33,981 bases of DNA, taken from positions 1-33,981 of the forward strand of contig JAHFCO010000026.1 of assembly GCA_023249475.1 (NCBI GenBank), written 5' to 3'. The translations under genes were made by a program, and so were the position numbers. Below are positions 1-7,611 of the stretch, one piece after another. How positions within the stretch are numbered: the stretch's first letter is position 1; each line of letters begins with the position of its first letter. The notes below the pieces were generated by a model. The model saw only the letters and a program-made list of their open reading frames with translations, was not told the DNA's origin and ran no database searches. This DNA is from Bacillota bacterium (lineage in GTDB: Bacteria > Bacillota_I > Bacilli_A > Erysipelotrichales > Erysipelotrichaceae).

Positions 1-2
1 CG

Positions 3-134
3 AGTTATCTTTTGGGGATGAGCGACCCGTAGTTCGTGGTGTTCGGAAGCGTCGCCGCATCGTCGATCTTTTCCATCGTCGCTTATCGTTTCTGGAAGTT
101 CGGCTTGGCCAGCTATAACAGCGCCGGCAGCTAA
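3..134 (+). pseudogene. C-terminal remnant of ABC-2 type permease with in-frame TAG
   Basis: Reading the frame that ends at TAA 132-134 gives a hydrophobic stretch followed by YRFWKFGLASYNSAGS, which resembles the C-terminal end of ABC-2 family permeases (the aromatic W-x-F-G-L-x-x-Y-x-S-A-G tail). The same frame upstream reads SYLLGMSDP, then TAG at 30-32, then FVVFGSVAASS, so the similarity appears to run through the stop. Either the gene is interrupted by a nonsense mutation or there is a base error. Only the last 43 codons are in the window, so the rest of the gene cannot be judged. The stop lies 12 bases before the next start. Confidence 0.45.
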
Positions 135-146
135 CGGAGGTATCGC

Positions 147-1010
147 ATGAATCAAAACCCCAACAGGAACCCCGCAGTCTTGGTGTTGCTGCTTCCATTG
201 CTTTTCATCTTCTTCATGTTCATGCCGTTCGGGAATTCGCTGATCGGCGGTTTCTTATTCACCATCATCTTCCAGTTCGCCTTCATCGCGATCTTCATCG
301 CGATCATCGTAAGAGTGGTCAGACGAGGTCAAATCACGCCGCAGAACTTCGCCCGGAACTACCGTCCGATTTCCCAAAGCACGCTCAAAGGTCAAATCAA
401 CCCGGCGTTCTTCCCGGTGATCGGGATTTTCATCCTGGTTTTCCTTTTCTTCGGCATCGCCAGCGAGAATTTCTTCTTCTTGATCTTCCCGATCCTCTTT
501 GTCTTCATCCTGGTGTTCGCCTTTGCCATCAACGCAAGCCGAACCGGAGTGACAGGCTGGACGAAGACCCCCGATGCCTATCAGGACCCGTTTGCGATCC
601 AACGCAAGAAGGCGTACGGCGACACAGCCGACCAAGCGGCGTTCACGCTCGACAGCAAGTCGAGATATGCGGACAAGGCCGAACAATCGAGTTCCAACGT
701 CATCGAGAAATCGCGTTACGCGGACAAGGCCGAACAAAGCGCGTTCAATGTAACCAAGACGTCGGGTGCGACGCAAAAAGCGGATCACCGTGCGATGACG
801 TTCGATAAGAGCCTGACCGATCTGGTCCGCAAGGATCAAAGCGCCTATAATTCGACGCGTAGCTCGGACGAACGCAAGGGCGACGCGGTCCGGAACGCGG
901 GGTATTACGGGATGCGGAAAGTCGGGCCTAACAGCACTTGCCTTTCCTGCGGCAAACCTGTGAGTAAAGAAGACATCTATTGTAAGAATTGCGGGAAAGC
1001 GTTATTTTAG
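147..1010 (+). CDS. Membrane protein with degenerate repeats and C-terminal zinc ribbon
   Basis: This is a 287-residue protein of unknown function. About four hydrophobic helices lie at residues 10-30, 33-58, 88-104 and 107-128. A hydrophilic segment (about 145-250) carries an imperfect 17-18-residue repeat built on SRYADKAEQS, with two near-identical copies and at least two more diverged ones. The last 25 residues form a zinc ribbon with two CxxC knuckles (CLSCGK and CKNCGK). The start is preceded by GGAGG at 136-140. It follows an ABC permease remnant and precedes a second small membrane zinc-ribbon protein, probably in one transcript. The architecture suggests a membrane-anchored protein with a cytosolic metal-binding tail; no function is assigned. 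Confidence 0.8.
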   Translation: MNQNPNRNPAVLVLLLPLLFIFFMFMPFGNSLIGGFLFTIIFQFAFIAIFIAIIVRVVRRGQITPQNFARNYRPISQSTLKGQINPAFFPVIGIFILVFLFFGIASENFFFLIFPILFVFILVFAFAINASRTGVTGWTKTPDAYQDPFAIQRKKAYGDTADQAAFTLDSKSRYADKAEQSSSNVIEKSRYADKAEQSAFNVTKTSGATQKADHRAMTFDKSLTDLVRKDQSAYNSTRSSDERKGDAVRNAGYYGMRKVGPNSTCLSCGKPVSKEDIYCKNCGKALF

Positions 1011-1039
1011 GTTAAGCACCATATACTCGGAGGGGAACT

Positions 1040-1396
1040 ATGAAATCGAAGAAAACCATACTTTGGCTCATCTACCTGATCATCTCGATCGCACTGATCC
1101 TGCTTGCGGGCGGTTTGGACTATCTGGACACCAAGGAAATCGCGACGTTGAATCTACCGGTCGTGGCGATCGCCGGGGTGATCGCGCTCTTCAGCGTTTT
1201 CCGTATTATTCTCGGGTTCATGCCGAAGAAGATCGTCGTTGAAGACGAAGGCATCGATCCCAAAGACCTGCCTGACATCGACGTTGCGAGTGGCGAAACG
1301 GAAAAGGATTTTAAAATCTGCATCCATTGCGGGAAGGCGGAACCCCTTGATACCGTGTACTGTTCTTCCTGCGGGAATCGCTTCCCTGAACGATAA
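1040..1396 (+). CDS. Small membrane protein with C-terminal zinc ribbon
   Basis: A 118-residue protein with two predicted membrane helices (about 8-25 and 37-60), a short acidic linker, and a C-terminal zinc ribbon formed by CIHCGK and CSSCGN knuckles. GGAGGGGAA lies just upstream of the ATG. It is 29 bases downstream of another membrane zinc-ribbon protein and has the same membrane-then-ribbon layout, so the two likely belong together, although they do not align outside the ribbon. No enzyme motif is visible and the function is unknown. No convincing terminator follows; the next 45 bases are AT-rich and contain a repeated ATTTTCAGA. Confidence 0.8.
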   Translation: MKSKKTILWLIYLIISIALILLAGGLDYLDTKEIATLNLPVVAIAGVIALFSVFRIILGFMPKKIVVEDEGIDPKDLPDIDVASGETEKDFKICIHCGKAEPLDTVYCSSCGNRFPER

Positions 1397-1441
1397 ACAT
1401 TAATTTTCAGAAATATTTTCAGATAAATGTAAAAATAGTGC

Positions 1442-1470
1442 GTGACAATTCATTCGATTCGCGTTACACT
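1442..1470 (+). promoter_or_regulatory. Promoter of the asnB T-box transcript
   Basis: GTGACA (1442-1447) and TACACT (1465-1470) are separated by 17 bases, giving a sigma-A-like promoter that starts transcription near 1477, just before the T-box leader. Confidence 0.6.
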
Positions 1471-1476
1471 ATAAAA

Positions 1477-1726
1477 AACATTGACGAGGACAGGTCGATC
1501 GGGCAAGGTCTACACAGCGAGTTGGGAAGGTGCAAGCCAACAGGAATAACCCGAATCGGTAACCCCTTGGAGTGCGACGGCGAAACGTTTGGAGTAGCCC
1601 TCGACGCATAGGCAGCGTTAACCGCCGAAGGGTTCATCAGCGACCCGGAAAGCGATCGGGAAAACCGATAATTAGGGTGGTACCACGGAGGCAGCCTTCG
1701 TCCCTTAGGGGACAGGGCTGCTTTTT
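1477..1726 (+). promoter_or_regulatory. T-box riboswitch (Asn-tRNA sensing) upstream of asnB
   Basis: The leader has the T-box hallmarks. The Stem I distal region is GTTGG ... GGTGCAAGCCAAC (about 1521-1541). A specifier region AATAAC lies near 1545-1550 and offers Asn codons. The antiterminator bulge AGGGTGGTACCACGG is at about 1673-1688, and a terminator hairpin follows. Uncharged tRNA pairing with the specifier and bulge would stabilise the antiterminator. The following gene, asparagine synthetase, fits an Asn specificity. The exact specifier base triplet (AAC or overlapping AAT) is inferred; both read Asn. Apart from this element the 1397-1748 gap holds only the promoter. Confidence 0.9.
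1691..1726 (+). terminator. T-box regulated terminator
   Basis: GCAGCC (1691-1696) pairs with GGCTGC (1716-1721), with an inner GTCCC/GGGAC helix and a five-T run. It is the conditional terminator of the asnB leader and competes with the antiterminator. Confidence 0.85.
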
Positions 1727-1748
1727 ATATTCAACGGAGGTATGAACC

Positions 1749-3323
1749 ATGTGCGGATTTCTGTTTACCGAAGGCGAGATTTCGGAACAAGCGTTTCTTG
1801 AAGCATTCGCGACCATTCAACATCGCGGACCCGACCAAAGCAAAGTGATGAAGGAACCCTGGGGGATTTTCGGATTCCACCGGCTTTCCATCATGGACAC
1901 CAGCGAACACGGGATGCAACCGTTCGACACAAGCGATGTCCGGGTCGTCTGTAACGGCGAAATTTATAACGAACATCTGTTCAGGACGATGTTCGCGGAG
2001 TATCCGTTCATATCGCATAGCGATTGCGAAGTGCTCATTCCGCTTTATCGTGCCGACGGGGTGGATATGGCGAAGAAGCTGGACGCCGAATTCGCGTTTG
2101 TGCTCTATGACAAAGAAAAAGGGGCGGTCCTGGCCGCCCGGGATCCCATCGGGATCCGTCCTCTGTTTTACGGAATCCTCAAAGAGAACCAAAAAATGGC
2201 GTTCGCTTCGGAAGCGAAAGCCCTTCATTCCCTTTGCCAGGAGGTTTATCCTTTTCCTCCGGGACATGTCTATTGCAACGGCGTCTTCACCGACTATTCC
2301 CACATCACCGATGTCGCCGAACAACTCAGCGACCTGGAGGAAATCGACCGTCGCATCCGTGAAGGTTTGACAAGCGCCATCGACAAGCGCTTGATGAGCG
2401 ATGTCCCGCTGGGATACTTGTTGAGCGGAGGCTTGGACTCGTCCTTGGTCTGTGCGATCGCGCAGAAGGCGACGCCGGTCCCCATCGACACCTTTGCGAT
2501 CGGGATGGCGAAAGACGCCATCGATTTGAAGTATGCCCGCATCGTGGCCGATCATATCGGCAGCCGCCACCATGAAGTGACCATGAGTATGGAGGATGTC
2601 TTGGAAGCGTTGCGCTACGTCATCTACCATCTGGAAACCTACGACATCACAACCATCCGCGCAAGCATGGGCATGTATCTGCTATGCCGCTACATCAAGG
2701 AAAAGACGGATATCAAAGTCCTGTTGACCGGGGAAATCAGCGACGAGCTCTTCGGATACAAGTACACGGATTTCGCGCCTTCGGGGGAAGAGTTCCAGAA
2801 GGAGAGCGAAAAACGGATCCGCGAGTTGTACATGTACGATGTCCTGCGTGCCGACCGGTGCATCGCCGCATGGTCGCTGGAAGCCCGCGTCCCCTTCGGA
2901 GACCTGGATTTCGTCCGCGACGTCATGGCGATCAAGCCCGAACTCAAAATGAACACCAACGGACAGGGGAAGTATTTGTTGCGGAAGGCGTTTGAAGGCA
3001 CGGGCTTACTGCCGGATGAGATTCTATGGCGCGAAAAAGCCGCGTTCAGCGATGCGGTCGGACATTCGATGGTGGAGGAACTGAAGAAGTACGCCGCAAG
3101 TCTCTACACCAAAGAAGATGTCATGTTCGCGCGGGAGAAATACACGCACTGTCCGCCCCATACGCCGGAAGCCCTTCTGTATCGCGTCATCTTCGAGGGG
3201 TTCTATCCCGGACGCTCCAACATGATCGACGGATTCTGGATGCCCAACGCCAGTTGGCCGGGGTGCGCGGTCGACGACCCGAGCGCACGTGTGTTAAGTA
3301 ACTATGGCGCAAGCGGAAAATAG
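1749..3323 (+). CDS. asnB: Asparagine synthetase, glutamine-hydrolysing
   Basis: Cytosolic enzyme that makes asparagine from aspartate, ATP and glutamine. The N-terminal class II glutaminase domain starts with MCGF, giving the catalytic Cys2 after Met removal, and includes HRGPDQ. The synthetase domain carries the PP-loop SGGLDSS at residues 226-232 and later the LTGEISDELFGY segment. The C-terminus (DDPSARVLSNY) resembles the E. coli AsnB ending. At 524 residues it is close to the usual 550. GGAGG at 1736-1740 selects this ATG; a nearby ATG at 1742 is out of frame. Expression is set by the T-box leader, so the gene should be induced when tRNA-Asn is uncharged. It stands alone, with a separate promoter for the next gene. 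Confidence 0.95.
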   Translation: MCGFLFTEGEISEQAFLEAFATIQHRGPDQSKVMKEPWGIFGFHRLSIMDTSEHGMQPFDTSDVRVVCNGEIYNEHLFRTMFAEYPFISHSDCEVLIPLYRADGVDMAKKLDAEFAFVLYDKEKGAVLAARDPIGIRPLFYGILKENQKMAFASEAKALHSLCQEVYPFPPGHVYCNGVFTDYSHITDVAEQLSDLEEIDRRIREGLTSAIDKRLMSDVPLGYLLSGGLDSSLVCAIAQKATPVPIDTFAIGMAKDAIDLKYARIVADHIGSRHHEVTMSMEDVLEALRYVIYHLETYDITTIRASMGMYLLCRYIKEKTDIKVLLTGEISDELFGYKYTDFAPSGEEFQKESEKRIRELYMYDVLRADRCIAAWSLEARVPFGDLDFVRDVMAIKPELKMNTNGQGKYLLRKAFEGTGLLPDEILWREKAAFSDAVGHSMVEELKKYAASLYTKEDVMFAREKYTHCPPHTPEALLYRVIFEGFYPGRSNMIDGFWMPNASWPGCAVDDPSARVLSNYGASGK

Positions 3324-3352
3324 TTGTATAATGAACCTTGCTTGCGTATAAT
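3324..3352 (+). promoter_or_regulatory. Promoter of the metallo-hydrolase operon
   Basis: TTGTAT (3324-3329) and a perfect TATAAT (3347-3352) with a 17-base spacer lie 24 bases before the chosen start. The -35 box follows directly after the asnB stop codon. Confidence 0.65.
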
Positions 3353-3376
3353 TACCCCATACGAAACGAGGTGCCT

Positions 3377-4183
3377 ATGAAGTTCAACGTATCCCAAGTC
3401 AAACCCGGCATCTACCATATCAAAGAAGCGGCCGTCCACTTCGATTTAATCGTCGGGGAAAAGAAAGCCTTGCTTTGGGATACGGGGTATGGCATCGATG
3501 AACTGATGCCTTTGATCCGAAGCCTGACGGATAAGGAACTGATCGTCTGTAATTCCCACGGCCACATCGACCATGTGGGGGGGAACTATGCGTTCGAGAA
3601 GGTGTTGATCCCTTTAGGTGCCGTCGCGGAAGCGGTCATGATGACCTCGCATGCATTACGCAGCCTTGGGGTGAAGCGGATCCTTGACGGCGGCGATGTG
3701 CCGCACCACGACTATTCCAAGGTCATCTATGAAGATTTGAACGAGTCGATGGTCTTTGACCTGGGGGGTCGGACCGCACGGTTCATATCCATCCCCGGGC
3801 ATACCCGCCATGATTTGGCGTTGTGGATCGAAGAAGACCGCTGCTTGTTGACGGCGGATGCCTTGAACTATGTCATGTGGCTGTACTTCAGCGACGGGAT
3901 GAAACAGTCCACGGTCGTCCGTTCCTTAACCAAACTGGTTGATTTGGAACCTGAATTCATCCTTGCCTCCCACCGCCATTCCCCGTTGGATGCACAATTC
4001 CTGACGATGATGAGGGACAAGATCAAGACGCTTCGAAGAGCCGATTTCAACTTTGCCCATCTGGATGCATTCACCTTGCGTCGGGACGATTTGGTGGAGT
4101 ATCATACAACCATTCAACACAAACGCGTCAGCATCGTATTCCGCGACGACGCGTTCGATCTGGAAGAAAAGGAGGGGCGATGA
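3377..4183 (+). CDS. MBL-fold metallo-hydrolase
   Basis: A metallo-beta-lactamase-fold hydrolase of 268 residues from this start. The signature HGHIDHVGG supplies the HxHxDH metal site. Further ligands are in GHTRHD, LTADAL and ASHRHS. The substrate cannot be told; relatives include glyoxalase II-like thioesterases and lactonases. ATG 3377 (MKFNVSQ) is preferred to an upstream in-frame ATG at 3338, because the upstream one lies inside the promoter and the GAGG at 3368-3371 fits 3377. Its stop overlaps the start of the SWIM-finger gene in ATGA, so the two are translationally coupled. Confidence 0.85.
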   Translation: MKFNVSQVKPGIYHIKEAAVHFDLIVGEKKALLWDTGYGIDELMPLIRSLTDKELIVCNSHGHIDHVGGNYAFEKVLIPLGAVAEAVMMTSHALRSLGVKRILDGGDVPHHDYSKVIYEDLNESMVFDLGGRTARFISIPGHTRHDLALWIEEDRCLLTADALNYVMWLYFSDGMKQSTVVRSLTKLVDLEPEFILASHRHSPLDAQFLTMMRDKIKTLRRADFNFAHLDAFTLRRDDLVEYHTTIQHKRVSIVFRDDAFDLEEKEGR

Positions 4184-4632
4184 AAACAAGTGTCCCGATG
4201 ACGTCGGAAGAACCGACCATCAAAAACAGTGAAAAAATCGGTTTGGGCGAACCTCGCCTGATTTTCTCCAACGAATCCGAGCGGGTCTATGCCTTCGATA
4301 AACCGGAGTCGCATTATGTCAGGATCCTTTTAAGCGAGAGCGGGGAAGTCGTGGAATGTTCATGCACCTGCCCCCATCGAAACTGTGAACACCGCAAGGC
4401 CGCATTGCTTGCGATGCGTACCGAACCGGAAGAAATGGAAGAAGTCGAAGAAGAAGAGTTCGACGAAGAAGCGGTCGCCCGCTTGCTTGAACGGATGCAG
4501 ATGTTGGACACGGGGCAGTTGTTGACGGTGATGTTCGATGCCCTGGCCCAACACCCCGAGTGGGTCGAATATTTTCAAGATGTATTGCCGCCGATCAATG
4601 AAGACGAAGAAGAAGAACCTTTGTTTAGTTAA
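4180..4632 (+). CDS. SWIM-type zinc-finger protein
   Basis: A 150-residue protein with the SWIM pattern C60-x-C62 ... C69-x-H71 in the segment VVECSCTCPHRNCEHRKAALL. SWIM fingers bind DNA or protein. A strongly acidic linker follows (residues about 82-95, mostly Glu) and the C-terminus ends in another acidic cluster. The start overlaps the metallo-hydrolase stop by 4 bases, and the two form a small operon closed by a terminator. The protein is far shorter than SWIM helicases and has no ATPase domain. A regulatory or adaptor role is possible but not shown. Confidence 0.75.
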   Translation: MKTSVPMTSEEPTIKNSEKIGLGEPRLIFSNESERVYAFDKPESHYVRILLSESGEVVECSCTCPHRNCEHRKAALLAMRTEPEEMEEVEEEEFDEEAVARLLERMQMLDTGQLLTVMFDALAQHPEWVEYFQDVLPPINEDEEEEPLFS

Positions 4633-4643
4633 GGTTCTTTTTT
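4613..4643 (+). terminator. Rho-independent terminator overlapping a stop codon
   Basis: AAGAACCTT (4613-4621) pairs with AAGGTTCTT (4631-4639), followed by a T run. The 5' arm is coding and the loop contains the SWIM gene stop. Confidence 0.85.
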
Positions 4644-4743
4644 TATCGGTTATCCGCTGATGGATAAGTTGACACTTGTTCACTTCAACGGGAAGTGTTA
4701 TCCTAAAAGCAAGCGAAACAGGATGTTTTCACGAGGTCGAATC

Positions 4744-5526
4744 ATGAAAGAAGAGGTTCTAGGCATCATTCAGGAAACGTTGCAGGAAGCGGGGTTGGTC
4801 GTGAAACGCGCGGAGAACGCGGATTTGCAGGCCGATGCCGAGTTTTTGGATGCTTCCGTCTCTTCGATTAAGAAACCCGTCGTGTATCATGCCCTGATCA
4901 GTGCCGACATCCGCGATCAAGTGATCTATCTATACGAGACCTTGGACGGGGTGAACGGGGAGTTCGCCGCGAAGAAACTGAAGCGGATCGTCAGTAAACC
5001 CTTCGGGAAAACGGAAGTTGTCCGCTTGAACGTCGGGTCGATCGTGAAGTCGTTGCGGGGCGCCGTAGCGGATCCGTGGAAAGTCCGCCTTGTCAATTCG
5101 GTGCAGAAAGTCGAGTTCGCCAAGGGCGGGTTCGATTTCGCCCCGACGGATGAACCGATCGTCGCCCCGGACGCCGAGATTGAAAACATCGCCGAACCGG
5201 AGATCCCGTCCTTCAACGCTTGGAGCGAAACCGCGAAGGAAACAATCGTGGAAGAACGAGTCGTAGAACCGATCCGGACAAGTACGGAGAAGATGGAAAT
5301 CAATCTTTTCTATCTCGCATGGGTCGTCATCTTCGTCATCACGGGCATGGTGTTGAACACCTCGCCCTTGGGCTACGTCATCGGCTTCGCCGTTTGGACC
5401 GTCTTTCTCTACCTTCACCGGAAATATGCCGAAAACCTGGGCCTGCGCATCGGACTCTGGCTTGCCTGCGGCGGATTGATGCTGATCATCGCCTACCTCA
5501 CCCTCATGACACAGGAGACACCATGA
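4744..5526 (+). CDS. Uncharacterised protein: N-terminal soluble domain plus C-terminal membrane helices
   Basis: A 260-residue protein of unknown function. Residues 1-120 form a soluble alpha/beta-looking domain containing YHALISADIRDQVIYLYET. A Pro/Glu-rich linker (about 135-175) leads to three hydrophobic helices (about 185-255). The N-terminal domain resembles the whole of the next gene product (YNALIGIDEDNKTVYLFEK), so the pair arose by duplication with one copy gaining a membrane anchor. ATG 4744 (MKEEVLG) is preferred over an in-frame ATG at 4660, which lies upstream of promoter-like sequence. The stop overlaps the next start in ATGA. An inverted repeat, CACTTC-N5-GAAGTG, lies at 4681-4697. 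Confidence 0.75.
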   Translation: MKEEVLGIIQETLQEAGLVVKRAENADLQADAEFLDASVSSIKKPVVYHALISADIRDQVIYLYETLDGVNGEFAAKKLKRIVSKPFGKTEVVRLNVGSIVKSLRGAVADPWKVRLVNSVQKVEFAKGGFDFAPTDEPIVAPDAEIENIAEPEIPSFNAWSETAKETIVEERVVEPIRTSTEKMEINLFYLAWVVIFVITGMVLNTSPLGYVIGFAVWTVFLYLHRKYAENLGLRIGLWLACGGLMLIIAYLTLMTQETP

Positions 5527-5942
5527 ACCTACGTGAATCACTTCAACAACGCATTACCGACTTCCAGTTTAACATCGTACCGCATGACTTCGCCGACCTG
5601 GCGTTCGATGCGGATTTCTTTACGAAGAGCCTTTTCTTCGGTGTGAAACGGATCAAGTACAATGCCTTAATCGGCATCGACGAAGACAATAAAACTGTTT
5701 ACCTATTCGAGAAAACGGAGGAGTTCGGCTTGAAATATTCCTCCTGCTGCACGCCCAACGAAAACTTCGTCAGTGAAAGCACGATGAAACAGATCGTGTA
5801 TTTCAAACGACCCGACCAGAGCGAAATCAAGATGGATGTGGCTTCCATTCGGAAGACGATCGATGCCGAGGTGAAAAAGCAGGGGTATAAATTAGTCGGC
5901 GTACTGAATCCAAAGAAGATCCACGAACTTAGGCAAAAATAA
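5523..5942 (+). CDS. Uncharacterised soluble paralogue of the preceding gene's N-terminal domain
   Basis: A 139-residue protein without membrane segments or a recognisable enzyme motif. It shares a core pattern with the upstream protein: a D-A-(D/E)-F start, then Y-(H/N)-A-L-I, an acidic turn, (I/V)-Y-L-(Y/F)-E, then a basic C-terminal helix. GGAG at 5513-5516 precedes the ATG, which overlaps the previous stop. The tight coupling implies the soluble and membrane-tethered versions are made together and may interact. Function unknown. Confidence 0.75.
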   Translation: MNLRESLQQRITDFQFNIVPHDFADLAFDADFFTKSLFFGVKRIKYNALIGIDEDNKTVYLFEKTEEFGLKYSSCCTPNENFVSESTMKQIVYFKRPDQSEIKMDVASIRKTIDAEVKKQGYKLVGVLNPKKIHELRQK

Positions 5943-5968
5943 ATGTGCGACGAATCGCACATTTTTTA
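5941..5968 (+). terminator. Terminator between convergent genes
   Basis: A perfect 10-bp stem, AAATGTGCGA/TCGCACATTT, with a CGAA loop and flanking A and T runs. It can end transcription of the plus-strand unknown gene and, from the other side, of mntP. Confidence 0.85.
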
Positions 5969-6526
5969 TAGGATGTGGGTGAACAGGATACGGCTACCGA
6001 TCAGGATCAGGACGATCCCGCCCAGGATTTCCGCTTTGTTATCAAGCAACACGGCGAATTTCTTGCCGATCATCACACCGAGCGCGGATAGGGAGAAGGT
6101 GACCGCGGCGATCAGGAGCGAGGATTCCAGGATGTCGACCGAGAGGAAGGCGAAGCTCACTCCGACGGCCAAGGCGTCGATCGACGTGGCGATCGAGAAG
6201 TAACACAGGTGAAGCCAATCCTTTTCCTGGTGGACATCGCAACTCAGGTCTTTGGGTTGAAGCCCCTCGTAAAACATCTTCCCGCCGATGATCCCCAAAA
6301 GGATGAAGGCGACCCAATGGTCGAAGGAATTGATCGAGGCGCTGAAGGAAGAGCCCAGCATATAGCCCAACCAGGTCATGAATCCCTGGAAGAACCCGAA
6401 GAACAAACCGACCCGCAACGCATAGCGGATCCGGCTTTGGGAAGCGCAGAGTCCATTGACCAGGGCGACGGCGAAGGCGTCCATCGATAACCCGATGGCG
6501 ATGAAAAACAGTGTGAAGGTCTCCAT
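5966..6526 (-). CDS. mntP: Manganese efflux pump MntP
   Basis: A 186-residue inner-membrane exporter of the MntP (DUF204) family, which exports Mn(II). Six hydrophobic helices are visible. The two inverted-repeat halves carry the family's acidic signatures: AIGLSMDAFAVAL near the N-terminus and SIATSIDALAVGVSFAF in the second half. The length matches the family (about 185). The start METFTLFF has AAGGAGA (complement of 6531-6537) immediately upstream; the longer frame to 6631 is not needed. A TTGACT/TAAAAT promoter lies upstream on the minus strand. I see no yybP-ykoY Mn riboswitch in the short leader. Confidence 0.93.
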   Translation of the reverse strand: METFTLFFIAIGLSMDAFAVALVNGLCASQSRIRYALRVGLFFGFFQGFMTWLGYMLGSSFSASINSFDHWVAFILLGIIGGKMFYEGLQPKDLSCDVHQEKDWLHLCYFSIATSIDALAVGVSFAFLSVDILESSLLIAAVTFSLSALGVMIGKKFAVLLDNKAEILGGIVLILIGSRILFTHIL

Positions 6527-6557
6527 GGCTTCTCCTTGATTCATAAGAATACTTACC

Positions 6558-6586
6558 ATTTTACAAAGCCAGGACGATAAAGTCAA
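6558..6586 (-). promoter_or_regulatory. mntP promoter
   Basis: On the minus strand, TTGACT (6581-6586) and TAAAAT (6558-6563) are 17 bases apart. The leader to the mntP start is about 25 bases. Confidence 0.65.
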
Positions 6587-6614
6587 CCCGAGCGACACGC
6601 TTGGGCGAAATAAG

Positions 6615-6643
6615 TTGAGAAGCGCGGACAACCTATGTAAAAT
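6615..6643 (+). promoter_or_regulatory. manA operon promoter
   Basis: TTGAGA (6615-6620) and TAAAAT (6638-6643) with a 17-base spacer, 23 bases before the manA ATG. It diverges from the mntP promoter. Confidence 0.65.
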
Positions 6644-6666
6644 AGAGATGAAATGAGGATACGAAA

Positions 6667-7611
6667 ATGGGACTCTATAAAATCAAACCGGTATTTAAGG
6701 AAATGATATGGGGCGGTACACGCCTAAACGGGAAATTCGGATTCGAGATCCCCTCCAAAACGACGGGGGAAGCCTGGGTCGTCAGCGCCCATCCGGACGG
6801 GGACGGGATCTTATTGAACGGTGAATTCGAAGGGCGACGACTCTCCGACGTCTATCGCGAACACCGCGGATTGTTCGGGAAAGGGGCGAATACGAAATTC
6901 CCCTTGATGGTGAAAATCATCGATGCGAACCAGGATCTGAGCGTCCAAGTGCATCCGGATGATGAGTATGGTCAGAAATTCGAGAATTCCTATGGGAAAA
7001 CGGAAGCATGGTATGTGTTGGACTGTGAAAAAGACACCCGCATGATCATCGGCCACACCGCAAGCGAAACGCAGGAACTGTTAAGCGCGATTCAAACCGG
7101 AACGCTGGAGAAGTACTTGAATTCCTTCAAAATCAACCCCGGCGACTTCTATTACATCCCCGCACGGACCATCCACGCGATCTGTGCCGGAAGTTTGGTC
7201 TACGAGGTGCAGCAAAACTCAAACGTGACCTATCGCGTTTATGACTATAACCGGAAAGACGCGCAAGGGAAGACCCGCGACCTCCACATCCGACAAGCCT
7301 TGGAAGTCACGCAAGTCCCGCATCGCAGCGTCGCCCCCCGCCCCTTGACCGTCACAAGCCAAGGGATGAGCGTCACGACCTACCTCGACGAGGATTATTT
7401 CGCCTTGTCGAAACTCGTGGTCCAAGGTAGCGGGACGTATCTGTTGCGCGGGGAATTCAGTCTGATCGGCGTTCTTGAAGGGGAAGCGAGCATCAACGGG
7501 GTTCCATTCAAACTCGGGGACCATGCGATCACGACCCATGACGAGAAGACGCTGGAGATCGTCGGCGATTGTGTCGTGATGGTCAGCATCCCCCGCGAGG
7601 TTCTCCTATGA
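6667..7611 (+). CDS. manA: Mannose-6-phosphate isomerase, class I
   Basis: Interconverts mannose-6-phosphate and fructose-6-phosphate in the cytosol. The 314-residue length fits the short Gram-positive type. Visible signatures are the start LYKIKPVFKEMIWGG, the zinc-site segment QVHPDDEYG (His near residue 96), KTEAWYVL and the IPARTIHAI cupin segment. AUGAGGAUAC-like sequence precedes the ATG and gives a modest ribosome site. The stop overlaps the fructokinase start in ATGA. With fructokinase this forms a hexose-phosphate entry module feeding fructose-6-phosphate. Confidence 0.94.
   Translation: MGLYKIKPVFKEMIWGGTRLNGKFGFEIPSKTTGEAWVVSAHPDGDGILLNGEFEGRRLSDVYREHRGLFGKGANTKFPLMVKIIDANQDLSVQVHPDDEYGQKFENSYGKTEAWYVLDCEKDTRMIIGHTASETQELLSAIQTGTLEKYLNSFKINPGDFYYIPARTIHAICAGSLVYEVQQNSNVTYRVYDYNRKDAQGKTRDLHIRQALEVTQVPHRSVAPRPLTVTSQGMSVTTYLDEDYFALSKLVVQGSGTYLLRGEFSLIGVLEGEASINGVPFKLGDHAITTHDEKTLEIVGDCVVMVSIPREVLL

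Noticed and set aside
255-839. Minus-strand open frame opposite the zinc-ribbon membrane protein
   Set aside because: Low-complexity Arg/Glu-rich translation, no ribosome site, and it mirrors a credible plus-strand gene.
1731-2630. Long minus-strand open frame opposite asnB
   Set aside because: It is antisense to a gene with full family motifs and its translation has no recognisable domain; codon structure belongs to the plus strand.
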